64,000 nt of DNA from the NCBI GenBank assembly GCA_963821325.1, contig CAWGDC010000001.1:186001-250000 (forward strand), written 5' to 3'. Source of the stretch: PALSA-555 sp963821325. GTDB lineage: Bacteria > Actinomycetota > Acidimicrobiia > IMCC26256 > PALSA-555. Within the stretch, counting starts at the first letter, position 1; each line of letters opens with the position of its first letter. The notes under the pieces were generated by a model. That model had not been told where the DNA came from. It worked only from the letters and a program-made list of their open reading frames with translations, and searched no databases. The position numbers and the translations under genes were made by a program. Below, one piece after another: positions 49,452-58,177 of the stretch.

Positions 49452-50976
49452 TCAGACGGGTGCGGCCCCGGCGGGCGCGTGCTCCTCACGCAGGCGACGC
49501 TTCAGGACCTTGCCGTTCGGCTGGCGGGGCAGCTCGTCGACGAGCTCGATCGTGGCCGGCACCTTGAAGTCGGCGAGGTGCTCCCGGCACCAGGCGCGCA
49601 GCGCGTCGGGGGTGACGGGTTCCCGGGTCTCGACGACGGCGAGGAGCTGCTCCCCGAGCCGGGCGTCGGGGACGCCGAGCACCGCGCAGTCCACGACGGC
49701 GGGATGACGGAAGAGGACGTCCTCGATCTCGCGGGGGTACACGTTGACGCCGCCGCGGATCACCATGTCGACGGCCCGGTCGGTGAGGTACAGGTAGCCG
49801 TCGTCGTCGAGATGCCCGACGTCGCCGACGGTGAACGCGTCGTCGCGCCACGCGCCGGCGGTCTTGTCCGGGTCGTCGTGGTAGTGGAACCGCGCCCCGC
49901 CGGGGGGACGGACGTAGATGACCCCGGTGACGCCGGTCGGGACGGGCTCACCGGCCTCGTCGAGGATGCGCACCTCGGTGCCGGGCCAGGGCCGGCCCAC
50001 GCTGCCGGGTCGCTCGAGCCACTCGGCTCATCGAGATGCGGGTCGCGCCGCCTTCGCTCATGCCGTAGAGCTCGGCGATCTCGCACGGAGCGAGCGCCTC
50101 GATGATGCGCTGCTTCACCGGCACGGGGCAGGGCGCGCCGGCGTGGACGATCAGCTGGAGCGACGACACGTCCGTCGCACGTCGCGTCGCCTCGGGGACC
50201 TCGAGGATCCGGATGAAGTGGGCCGGGACCATGAACGTCCGCGTCACGCGGTGCGCGGCGACGAGGCGCAGCCAGGCTTCGGCGTCGAAGGTCTCGAGGA
50301 TCACCGTCGTCGCTCCGACGTACAGCGCGGCCATCGCCCAACCACCCGGGCCGGCGTGGTACGCCGGGCCGGTGAGGATGTAGGTGTCGTCGCCGTGCCA
50401 GCCCCACAGCGCGAGCTGGCCGCGCATGTTCTGCCCGGCACGGCCCGGGTCGGGCCGACCGTGGATGACGCCCTTCGGCCGGCCGGTCGTGCCCGACGTG
50501 TAGAAGATCGGCGCGTCGAGCGCGTCGATGGGCAGCTCGGGTTCGCGGTCCTCCGCGGCGAGGGCCGTCTCGTACTCGTCGGGGACGACGAGGAGCGCGC
50601 AGTCGGTCGCCTGGTCGAGCGCGGTGCGGCACGCGTCGAGCAGGTCGGTGTGCGCGACGAGGAGCCGCGCCCCCGAGTCGGTGAGGATGTAGCCGAGCTC
50701 CTCGGCCTTCAGGTGCCAGTTGACGAGCACCACCGGCGCGCCGAGCTTCGTCGCGGCGGCCCACGCCTCGAAGAACTCGATGCCGTTGGGCAGCATGACC
50801 GCCACCCGGTCGCCGACGCCCACGCCGCGGCGGGCGAACGTGTGGGCGAGCCGGGTGGTGCGCTCGTCGAACTCGGCGAAGGTGCGGACCTGCTCGCCGA
50901 GCACGAACGCCGGTCGGTCAGGGTTCGCCCGCGCGTGCGCGGTGATGCCGAGCCGGGGCTCCTCGGTCACGGGCAC
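49452..50976 (-). CDS. AMP-dependent acyl-CoA synthetase/ligase, one frameshift
   Basis: An adenylate-forming ligase of about 507 residues from GTG 50976. It has the P-loop APIFYTSGTTGRPKGVIHGR, GPAYHAGPGGWAMAALYVGA, ELYGMSEGGATRI and, after a shift near 50025, EWLERPGSVGRPWPGTEVRI, YLTDRAVDMVIRGGVNVYPR and the A10 Lys in RQPNGKVLKRRL. It would activate a carboxylic acid to its CoA thioester for the FadE/thiolase genes around it. It starts 3 bp after the PqqC-like gene. Confidence 0.85.
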
Positions 50977-50978
50977 GC

Positions 50979-51755
50979 TCAGGAGCGCAGCGCGCCCGGC
51001 TCCTCCAGCCAGCGGTTCAGCGCCGCCGTGCGGGCGTTGCGGCAGACGAGGACGTGCTCGATGGCCCGGCGCACCCGGCGCTGCTGCCCGGCGGTCACCG
51101 AGACCTGGCGCAGGAGGAAGTCGGCCATCCGGCCGTGATCCTCCTCGGCGTAGGCGTGCACCTTGAAGTTCTCGACCTCGATGTCGTAGTGCTGGCGCAT
51201 CCCCTCGTACATCATCTGGGCGTAGTTCGTCGACGCCGCGAACCGCTCACCGGCCCAGCCGAACGCGGCGAGGCCCTCCTCGTAGGTGCGGCGCATGTAG
51301 TAGAGGGTGGTGAACACCGACCCGATGCTCTCGGGCATCGCCCGGTAGGCGACGAGCTCCTCGTCGGTGATCCCGAGCTGATGGGCCCACGTGACCTTCA
51401 TGTCGACGTGGTTGTGGTCGCCGGTGTAGCCGGTCTCGTCGGCGAGGTTCTGCAGCCAGTGCGCGAAGTGCTGGCTCGAGCCGAGATCGACGGCGTCGAC
51501 GTCGGGGGCGAGGCTCACGATCGTGCCGAACTCGGTCGTGTACCACTTCCCGAGGAAGTAGTACTCCTTCGCGAGGCGGCGCAGCAGCTCGAGGGACAAC
51601 GTGCCGTCCGCGACGCGCTCCCAGACCAGGTTCTTCTCGGTCGCCACCTCGGCCTGGAGGGCCTCGAGCGACGCCATGAACTCGTCGACCGGCAACGCCG
51701 GTGCGTTCTCGGCGTCCGGGGCCCGGATGTCCTTGAACTCGCGGTGCTCCGACAC
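50979..51755 (-). CDS. PqqC/TenA-like iron-containing heme-oxygenase-fold protein
   Basis: A 258-residue all-helical protein from ATG 51755 (MSEHREFKDIRAPDAENAPA). AKEYYFLGKWYTTEFGTIVS, LADETGYTGDHNHVDMKVTW and YAEEDHGRMADFLLR supply the Glu and His residues expected for a di-iron or cofactor site of the HDO/PqqC-like superfamily. It probably acts as an oxygenase or oxidase linked to the ligase downstream; no PQQ biosynthesis genes are nearby. Divergent from hyuB across the shared palindrome. Confidence 0.75.
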   Translation of the reverse strand: MSEHREFKDIRAPDAENAPALPVDEFMASLEALQAEVATEKNLVWERVADGTLSLELLRRLAKEYYFLGKWYTTEFGTIVSLAPDVDAVDLGSSQHFAHWLQNLADETGYTGDHNHVDMKVTWAHQLGITDEELVAYRAMPESIGSVFTTLYYMRRTYEEGLAAFGWAGERFAASTNYAQMMYEGMRQHYDIEVENFKVHAYAEEDHGRMADFLLRQVSVTAGQQRRVRRAIEHVLVCRNARTAALNRWLEEPGALRS

Positions 51756-51804
51756 GGCCCTCCCTCGCGGCTGGCTCGGCGGGCTGCTCCCCGCCGACCG
51801 GGTT

Positions 51805-51829
51805 TAGGATAGACGTGACACCGGCGTCA
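51805..51829. promoter_or_regulatory. -10-like hexamer plus operator in the PqqC/HyuB divergent interval
   Basis: TAGGAT (51805-51810) precedes TGAC-ACCGGC-GTCA (51816-51829), followed by GATTCCGG. Order and sequence match the site at 45447-45470 (TGACRCC..CGTCAGATWCC). Its place in a 103-bp divergent interval suits control of both directions. Confidence 0.55.
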
Positions 51830-51858
51830 GATTCCGGTGCGCCCCTCGGGGGGAGCGA

Positions 51859-53670
51859 ATGAACGTCGATCTGGTGCAGCTGGCGGGCAGCCGTGGCCGA
51901 CTGAGCGGCGCGACGGTCGACCCGGTCACCGCCGAGGTCGTCCGCGGCGCGATGGAGACCATCTGCTTCGAGATGGCGACCTACGTGTCGCGGACCGCGA
52001 CGACCCCGATCCTGAACCAGAGCAACGAGCGCAACGCCACCGTCTTCGACTGCCGCGGCCGGCTGGCCGCGCTGTCGGTCGGCATCCCCCAGTTCATGCT
52101 CACCTCGACGCTCCCCGTGCGCTTCGCGCTCGAGTTCCTCGGCGTCGACGAGTTCCGCGAGGGCGACGTGTTCGTCGCCAACGACCCGTACCACGGCGGC
52201 GGCCATCTCCCCGACTACAACGTCTTCGCCCCCGTCTTCGCCGACGACGGGCACGGCGGGCGGCGCATGGTGCTCATCGCGAGCATCCAGTGCCACCACG
52301 GCGACACCGGCGGCGGCGTCCCCGGCGGCTACAACGTCACCGCCGGCGACATCTGGGGTGAGGGTGTCCGCTGGCCGGTCGTCAAGGTCCTCGACCGGGG
52401 CGTCGAGCGCCGCGACGTGCTGTACGCCCTGCAGACCAACAACCGCACCCCGGACTACATCGGCGACCTGCGCGCCCAGATCGGCGCGGCGCAGCTCGGC
52501 GCGATCCGCCTCGAGGCGGTCATCGACCGGTTCGGGCTCGGCGCGGTCGAGGGCAGCGTCGACCTCATGATCGACTACGCGGCGAAGCGCTTCCGGGAGG
52601 AGGTGTCGTCCTGGCCGGACGGGGAGTACGAGGCCGACGCGTACGTGGACCACGACCCGCTCGGCAACCCCGACATCCACCTGCACGTCAAGCTGACCGT
52701 CGACGGCGACCGGCTGACGATCGACTACACGGGCAGCGACACCCGCCAGGAGATCCAGGCCTGGTCGACCTACGGGAACACCCGCGGGTACACGATCGCG
52801 CAGGTCGCCTCGATGATGGACCCCGAGATCCCCAAGAACGAGGGGTTCTTCGACCAGATCCGCCTCGTGGTCCCCCAGGGCTGCGTCCTGAACCCGCATC
52901 CCGGCAAGCCCGTGAGCGCGGGCACGCACCACCCGGGCGCCGACGTCGGCGAGGTCATCGCGGTGGCGATGCAGAACGTGCTGCCCGACAAGGCCGTCCC
53001 CCAGACCTACAAGACCGGCATCCCGACCATCATCACCGGGGTCGACCCGCGCACCGGGCAGCCGTTCACCGACCACTCGGCCGAGGTGTACGCCGGCTGG
53101 TGCAACGCCGCGAAGGGCATGGACGCCTGGGGCGCCCAGAACGCGTCGTTCGGGAACCTGTGGAAGGCGACCGCCGAGATCAACGAGAGCCTCTTCCCGC
53201 ACGTGCAGTGGTCCCGTGACTACCGCACCGACTCGGGGGGCGCCGGCCAGTGGCGGGGCCTCTGCGGCAGCCACTACGAGAAAGAGGTGCTCGTCGACGC
53301 GAAGGTGTACACGTACGTCGTCGGGATGAAGTACCCGATGCCGGGGATCTGCGGTGGGAAGCCGGGCGCGCCGAACGAGATGGTCATCCGCTACGGCTCC
53401 GACGACCCGTTCCGGGTGGCGCACACCGCCGAGTGGGTGCCGCTCGGCGCCGGCCAGCGGATCATGTACGACTACGGCGGCGGCGGCGGCTGGGGTGACC
53501 CGGTCGACCGCGACCCGCAGGCCGTGCTCGACGACGTGCTCGACGAGTACGTCAGCGTCGAGGGTGCCGCCCGCGACTACGGCGTCGTGCTGACCGGGTC
53601 GCTCGAAGCGCTCACGCTCGCCGTCGACGCGGCCGCCACCGAGGCGCGCCGCGCCGCGATGCGAGCCTGA
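51859..53670 (+). CDS. Hydantoinase B/oxoprolinase-type subunit (HyuB)
   Basis: A 603-residue HyuB-family protein from ATG 51859 with GGGGGAG ahead. ETICFEMATYVSRTATTPIL, then NERNATVFDCRG, DVFVANDPYHGGGHLPDYNV, DSGGAGQWRGLCGSHYEKEV and GGGGGWGDPVDRDP are the family signatures. With HyuA it forms ATP-dependent hydantoinases, 5-oxoprolinase-like enzymes or acetone/acetophenone carboxylases. The pair here is separate (not fused), as in carboxylases and N-methylhydantoinases. No carboxylase gamma subunit is nearby, so hydrolase or carboxylase cannot be decided. Confidence 0.92.
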   Translation: MNVDLVQLAGSRGRLSGATVDPVTAEVVRGAMETICFEMATYVSRTATTPILNQSNERNATVFDCRGRLAALSVGIPQFMLTSTLPVRFALEFLGVDEFREGDVFVANDPYHGGGHLPDYNVFAPVFADDGHGGRRMVLIASIQCHHGDTGGGVPGGYNVTAGDIWGEGVRWPVVKVLDRGVERRDVLYALQTNNRTPDYIGDLRAQIGAAQLGAIRLEAVIDRFGLGAVEGSVDLMIDYAAKRFREEVSSWPDGEYEADAYVDHDPLGNPDIHLHVKLTVDGDRLTIDYTGSDTRQEIQAWSTYGNTRGYTIAQVASMMDPEIPKNEGFFDQIRLVVPQGCVLNPHPGKPVSAGTHHPGADVGEVIAVAMQNVLPDKAVPQTYKTGIPTIITGVDPRTGQPFTDHSAEVYAGWCNAAKGMDAWGAQNASFGNLWKATAEINESLFPHVQWSRDYRTDSGGAGQWRGLCGSHYEKEVLVDAKVYTYVVGMKYPMPGICGGKPGAPNEMVIRYGSDDPFRVAHTAEWVPLGAGQRIMYDYGGGGGWGDPVDRDPQAVLDDVLDEYVSVEGAARDYGVVLTGSLEALTLAVDAAATEARRAAMRA

Positions 53671-53688
53671 CCCGCTCCACGACGGGCG

Positions 53689-55749
53689 ATGGGATACCGG
53701 CTCGGCGTCGACGTCGGCGGCACGTTCACCGACCTGCTCTGCGTCACCCCCGACGGTGACGTCGTGTTGGACAAGACGCCGACGACGGTCGAGGACCAGT
53801 CCAGCGGCGTCATGAACGGCTTGACGCAGCTCGCCGAGCGGTTCGGGATGCCGCTCGGCCAGCTCTGCGACGAGCTGGAGATCCTCGTGCACGGCACGAC
53901 CACCGCCGACAACACGATGATCGAGATGAACGGCGCCCCGACCGGGCTGCTCGTCACCGAGGGGCATCGCGACGAGATCGAGATGCGGCGGGTCCACAAA
54001 GAGGAGATCTGGGACCCGTCGTACCCGGCGCCGCCGCCGATCGCCCGCCGGCGGGCCCGCATCCCGATCCCCGAGCGGATGAACTACCGCGGCGAGATCA
54101 TCCGCCCCCTCGACGAGGAGGCGGTGCGGCGCGGGGTCCGACGCCTCCGGGACCTCGGGGTGCGCTCGGTCGCGATCATGTTCTTGTTCTCCTTCGTGAA
54201 CCCCCAGCACGAGCGGCGCGCCGCCGAGATCCTCCGCGAGGAGTTCCCGGACGTGGAGCACGTCTCGCTGTCCCACGAGGTGATGGCGCGGGGCCCCGAG
54301 TTCGAGCGGGTGTCGACCACCCTGGTGAACGCCTACGTGGCGCCCCGCATCGCCAGCTACGTCGAGAGCCTGCAGGCCAAGCTGCGCAGCGCCGGGTACG
54401 CCGGCCCGCTGCTCATCATGCAGTCGACCGGCGGGGTGATGCCCCCCGAGTACGTGTCGCGGCGTGCCGTGTCGCTCCTCGCGTCCGGCCCGACCGGCGG
54501 GGTCATGGGCGCGGCGCTCGCCGCCCGTCAGGTCGGGGTCCACGACTTCGTCGCCGTCGACATGGGCGGCACCAGCTTCGACGTGTGCCTCGTCCGCGAC
54601 GGCCAGCCGGAGATCAAGACCGACTGGAACTGGCGGTACCGCTACTACCTCGGGCTGCCGATGGTCGACGTGCAGAGCGTCGGCGCCGGCGGCGGGTCCA
54701 TCGCCCGGGTGCGACAAGGCGCGCTGCTCGTCGGACCCGAGAGCGCCGGGTCGTCGCCCGGCCCGGTCAGCTACGGGCGCGGCGGCGAGCGACCGACGGT
54801 CACGGACGCCGACGCGATCCTCGGCTACCTGCCCGCGACCGGGTTCGCCGGCGGACGGATGCGCCTCGACGTCGACGCGGCGCGGGCCGCGCTGACCCGC
54901 GACGTCGCCGAGCCCCTCGGGATCGACCCCGTCGACGCGGCGTGGGGCGTCGAGCGGATCGTGAACGCCAACATGGCGAACGCCACCCGCCGCGTCCTCG
55001 CGTCGCACGGCGCCGACCCGCGCACCCTGGCGATGATCGCCTACGGCGGCAACGGCCCGGTGCACGCCTGGGCCGTCGCCCGCGAGCTCGGCATCGAGCG
55101 GGTCCTGATCCCGCGCGCCGCGCCCGCGTTCTCGGCGCTCGGAGTCCTCGTCGCCGACTACGTGATCGACCTCGTGCGCGCCTACGTGGTGCCGCTGTCC
55201 CAGGTCGACCTGGGACGGGTCCGGTCGCTCATGTCCGAGCTGCGCGACGAAGCGGCGAAAGAGCTCGACCCGATGGGCTTGGCGGACGCCGACGTCGAGC
55301 TCGGCCTGTTCGCGCAGATGGCCTACCCGGGTCAGAACTTCGACATGAGCGTCCCCGTCCCCGAGGCCGAGGCCCTCGGCGAAGCCGGCCTCTTGGACCT
55401 CGCCGAGCGGTTCCACGACCAGCACGAGCACGACCGGGGCTTCTCGTTCCGCAACCAGCAGCCGGTGCTGCGCGGCGTGCGGCTCGTCACCCGGGGACGC
55501 ACCCCGAAGCCGGACAAGCTCGCCGAGGTCGGCGAGCTCATCGTCGCCGAGTCGGCGCGCCGCGGCACCCGGCCGGCGCACTTCGGTCAGGGGTTCGTCG
55601 ACGCCGCGGTCTACGACGGCGCGCTGCTCGGCCCCGGCGCCGAGGTGCACGGCCCCGCGCTCGTCGAGGAGCCCTTCACCGTGCTCGTCGTCCCGCCCGG
55701 CGCGCGCGCCCACGTCGACGAGCAGGCCAACTACGAGCTCGAGCTCTGA
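53689..55749 (+). CDS. Hydantoinase A/oxoprolinase-type subunit (HyuA)
   Basis: A 686-residue partner of HyuB with an actin-like ATPase core: LGVDVGGTFTDLLCVTPDGD (phosphate-1), LVHGTTTADNTMIE, SGPTGGVMGAALAARQ, FVAVDMGGTSFDVCLVRDG (phosphate-2) and YGGNGPVHAWAVARELGIER. All nucleotide motifs are kept. It is 18 bp behind HyuB and 1 bp ahead of the next gene. ATP-driven ring opening or carboxylation of a carbonyl compound is the family chemistry. Confidence 0.92.
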   Translation: MGYRLGVDVGGTFTDLLCVTPDGDVVLDKTPTTVEDQSSGVMNGLTQLAERFGMPLGQLCDELEILVHGTTTADNTMIEMNGAPTGLLVTEGHRDEIEMRRVHKEEIWDPSYPAPPPIARRRARIPIPERMNYRGEIIRPLDEEAVRRGVRRLRDLGVRSVAIMFLFSFVNPQHERRAAEILREEFPDVEHVSLSHEVMARGPEFERVSTTLVNAYVAPRIASYVESLQAKLRSAGYAGPLLIMQSTGGVMPPEYVSRRAVSLLASGPTGGVMGAALAARQVGVHDFVAVDMGGTSFDVCLVRDGQPEIKTDWNWRYRYYLGLPMVDVQSVGAGGGSIARVRQGALLVGPESAGSSPGPVSYGRGGERPTVTDADAILGYLPATGFAGGRMRLDVDAARAALTRDVAEPLGIDPVDAAWGVERIVNANMANATRRVLASHGADPRTLAMIAYGGNGPVHAWAVARELGIERVLIPRAAPAFSALGVLVADYVIDLVRAYVVPLSQVDLGRVRSLMSELRDEAAKELDPMGLADADVELGLFAQMAYPGQNFDMSVPVPEAEALGEAGLLDLAERFHDQHEHDRGFSFRNQQPVLRGVRLVTRGRTPKPDKLAEVGELIVAESARRGTRPAHFGQGFVDAAVYDGALLGPGAEVHGPALVEEPFTVLVVPPGARAHVDEQANYELEL

Positions 55750-55750
55750 G

Positions 55751-56329
55751 GTGCCGGCCGCCCCACCCGGGTTCTTCACCGCCGACGAGCACGCGGTGAT
55801 CGCCGCGGCCTGCGACCGGCTCCTCCCCCCCGCCGACGGCCACCCGGGCGGTCGGGCGTTGGGCTGCGCCGACTACATCGACGGGCTCCTCGACGCGTTC
55901 GCCGTCGACCCGCCGCGCATCTGGGCCGGCGGGCCGTTCTCGGGACGCGCCGGCGGCGACGCCAGCTTCACCACGTTCCTGCCGCTCACCCGCGTCGAGG
56001 AGCTGGCGTGGCGCACCCGCATCGAGGGATCCCAGGGGCGGCCCGAGCGGGAGTTCAACGGTCCCGTGCGCGGCTGGCAGGACGAGTACCGCGCCGGGCT
56101 CGCCGCGCTCGGCGCCGACTACGCGACGGTCGACGGGGCCGAGCAGGACGCCCGCCTCGCCGCCATCCCGGACTTCCGGGCGCTGGTGTACCAGCACGCG
56201 TGCGAAGGCGCGTACGGCGCGCCCGAGTACGGCGGGAACCGCGACCTGGCGGGCTGGCGGGCGATCGGCTTCCCCGGCGACGTGCAGCCCCGCGGGTACA
56301 CCGACGCCGAGGTCGCCGGGCGTGCGTGA
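55751..56329 (+). CDS. Gluconate 2-dehydrogenase subunit-3-like protein
   Basis: A 192-residue protein from GTG 55751. FFTADEHAVIAAACDRLLPP is the hallmark of the gluconate 2-dehydrogenase subunit 3 family, which accompanies GMC-type dehydrogenases. QHACEGAYGAPEYGGNRDLA and then GWRAIGFPGDVQPRGYT is the usual C-terminal block. No twin-arginine signal is seen, so the complex may be cytosolic. It directly precedes the GMC gene, with which it almost certainly forms a complex. Confidence 0.85.
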   Translation: MPAAPPGFFTADEHAVIAAACDRLLPPADGHPGGRALGCADYIDGLLDAFAVDPPRIWAGGPFSGRAGGDASFTTFLPLTRVEELAWRTRIEGSQGRPEREFNGPVRGWQDEYRAGLAALGADYATVDGAEQDARLAAIPDFRALVYQHACEGAYGAPEYGGNRDLAGWRAIGFPGDVQPRGYTDAEVAGRA

Positions 56330-56353
56330 CCCGCGCGGCGCGCGGCGCACCGC

Positions 56354-58087
56354 GTGACCGAGGTCGATGCCGACGCGGTCATCGTCGGGACCGGACCCGC
56401 GGGGGCGACCGCCGCCGAGGTCCTGACCCGCGCCGGCTGGTCCGTGCTCATGCTCGAGAAGGGCGCCAACCACCTCCTCGACCTCACCCCGCCATACGCC
56501 CCGCTCGGGCACGTCAGCAACGACGAGCTGAAGTTCCTGACGCGCCACTTCCTCGGACCCGACCCGCTGCTCGAGCCCCGCACGTTCCGGCACCGGGCGA
56601 GCGACGGGGATCGGCTCCACACCGGCGCGGTGAACAACCTGCCATCGACCGTCGGCGGCGGCGGGTTCCACGCCGACGGCAAGCTGCCGCGCTTCCGGGA
56701 CGTCGACTTCCACGCCCGCTCGGAGCTCGGGCCGATCGACGGCGCCGACGTCGTCGACTGGCCGTTCGGCTACGACGAGGTCGAGGCGTACTACGCGGCC
56801 GCCGAGCAGATCGTCGGCGTCGCCGGTGACCACACCGGGAACCCGTTCGCGTCGTGGCGGTCGGGCCCGTACCCGATGCCACCCGGGCCGGACATGTTCT
56901 GCGCGCAGCTCACGTCACAGGCCGCGGCCGAGCACGGCTTCCACCCGTACCGGGCGCCGACGGGGGTCAACAGCGTCGAGTACGACGGCCGCCCGGCGTG
57001 CAACAACTGCGGGTTCTGCGCCTTCTTCGGCTGCCCGATCGAGGCGAAGGGCGACCCGGTCGCGCCGCTGCGCCACGCGCTGCGCACCGGCCGCTGCGAG
57101 ATCCGACCCGAGTGCTACGCCACCGAGATCGTCCTCGACGCCGCGGGTCGCCACGCCCGCGGCGTCCGCTACCTCGACCGGGACGGGGCGCCGCGGGAGG
57201 TGTCGGCCCGGTTCGTGATCCTCGGCGCCGGCGCGTTCGAGACGCCCCGCCTGCTGCTGCGCTCCGGTGTCGGGAACCCCGACGTCGTCGGCCGCTACCT
57301 CATGTACCACCTACAGACCTACGTGCTCGGCATCTTCCCGTTCCGGCTCCACGCCTACCGCGGCCGCTCCGTCACCCACCTCATGGACGACCCGATCGTG
57401 CCCGACGACGCCGCACACCAGGCCGCCCGCGAGGCGGGCCTCCCGTACTTCCGCGGCGGGATCGTCGAGCACGGCGGCGGGTCGCATCCGGTCCTGGAGG
57501 CGATGTACTCGCCGCCGGGGGACGCCCACACCCGGGTCATGCTCGAGTCGCCGATGCGCGACCGGCTCGCCGCGTTCACGATGCAGGGCGAGGACCTGCC
57601 GCAGGCGACGAACCGCGTCGACCTCGACCCGACCGTCCGAGACGTGTGGGGTCTCCCCGCCGGGCGGGTCACCTACTCGCCGCACCCCCACGAGGCGGTG
57701 TGCGCCGAGCACTGGGCGCCGCGCCTCGAGGCGGTCCTCCGCCACGCCGGCGCGCGCTCGACCTTCTGGATCACCTCGCCGCCGCTCGAGGACGCGCGGG
57801 GTCGACGGCAGCGGGACCCGACCCCGATCTCGCGTCACGTGATGGGCACCGCCCGGATGGGCACCGACCCGCGCACCAGCGTCTGTGACCCGTGGCAGCG
57901 GCTCCACGACGTCGACAACGTGGTGATCACCGACTCGTCGGTGTTCCCCACGTCGACCGGGTACGGGCCGACCCTCACCCTCGTCGCCCTCGCCATCCGA
58001 GCAGCGCGGGCGCTCGCCGACCTCCCCCCGCTTCGCTCGACCCGGCCCGCCACGCCGACCGACGGAGCGCACTCGCGCGGACGCTGA
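56354..58087 (+). CDS. GMC-family FAD oxidoreductase with Cys-rich motif
   Basis: A 577-residue flavoprotein from GTG 56354. The FAD dinucleotide fold is AVIVGTGPAGATAAEVLTRA, then VLMLEKGA; FVILGAGAFETPRLLLRSGV and the C-terminal HVMGTARMGTDPRTSVCDPW, then TSTGYGPTLTLVALAIRAAR, give the substrate His/Asn region. CNNCGFCAFFGCPIEAKG is a Cys-x2-Cys-x2-Cys-x4-Cys motif as found in dehydrogenases of the gluconate/fructose type, where cysteines hold an Fe-S cluster. No cytochrome c subunit is nearby, so electrons may pass to a quinone or another carrier. Confidence 0.88.
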   Translation: MTEVDADAVIVGTGPAGATAAEVLTRAGWSVLMLEKGANHLLDLTPPYAPLGHVSNDELKFLTRHFLGPDPLLEPRTFRHRASDGDRLHTGAVNNLPSTVGGGGFHADGKLPRFRDVDFHARSELGPIDGADVVDWPFGYDEVEAYYAAAEQIVGVAGDHTGNPFASWRSGPYPMPPGPDMFCAQLTSQAAAEHGFHPYRAPTGVNSVEYDGRPACNNCGFCAFFGCPIEAKGDPVAPLRHALRTGRCEIRPECYATEIVLDAAGRHARGVRYLDRDGAPREVSARFVILGAGAFETPRLLLRSGVGNPDVVGRYLMYHLQTYVLGIFPFRLHAYRGRSVTHLMDDPIVPDDAAHQAAREAGLPYFRGGIVEHGGGSHPVLEAMYSPPGDAHTRVMLESPMRDRLAAFTMQGEDLPQATNRVDLDPTVRDVWGLPAGRVTYSPHPHEAVCAEHWAPRLEAVLRHAGARSTFWITSPPLEDARGRRQRDPTPISRHVMGTARMGTDPRTSVCDPWQRLHDVDNVVITDSSVFPTSTGYGPTLTLVALAIRAARALADLPPLRSTRPATPTDGAHSRGR

Positions 58088-58177
58088 CCGGCGCGGCGCG
58101 GCGGAATGGCGCCGGTGACGCCGCTACGTTGGCCAGCCACGGACGCGGCGAGCGCCGCCGGGCCGGAGGAGGGGCGT

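Noticed and set aside
48692..49489. A single 265-residue minus-strand protein spanning the ACT and VOC genes
   Set aside because: Its N-terminal half is an out-of-frame reading of the VOC gene; only the last part belongs to the ACT protein.
51247..55779. A 1510-codon open frame on the minus strand opposite the PqqC-like and HyuBA genes
   Set aside because: It mirrors strongly supported plus-strand genes and is rich in Arg, Val, Asp, His and Gly as expected for antisense of high-GC coding DNA; no family motif.
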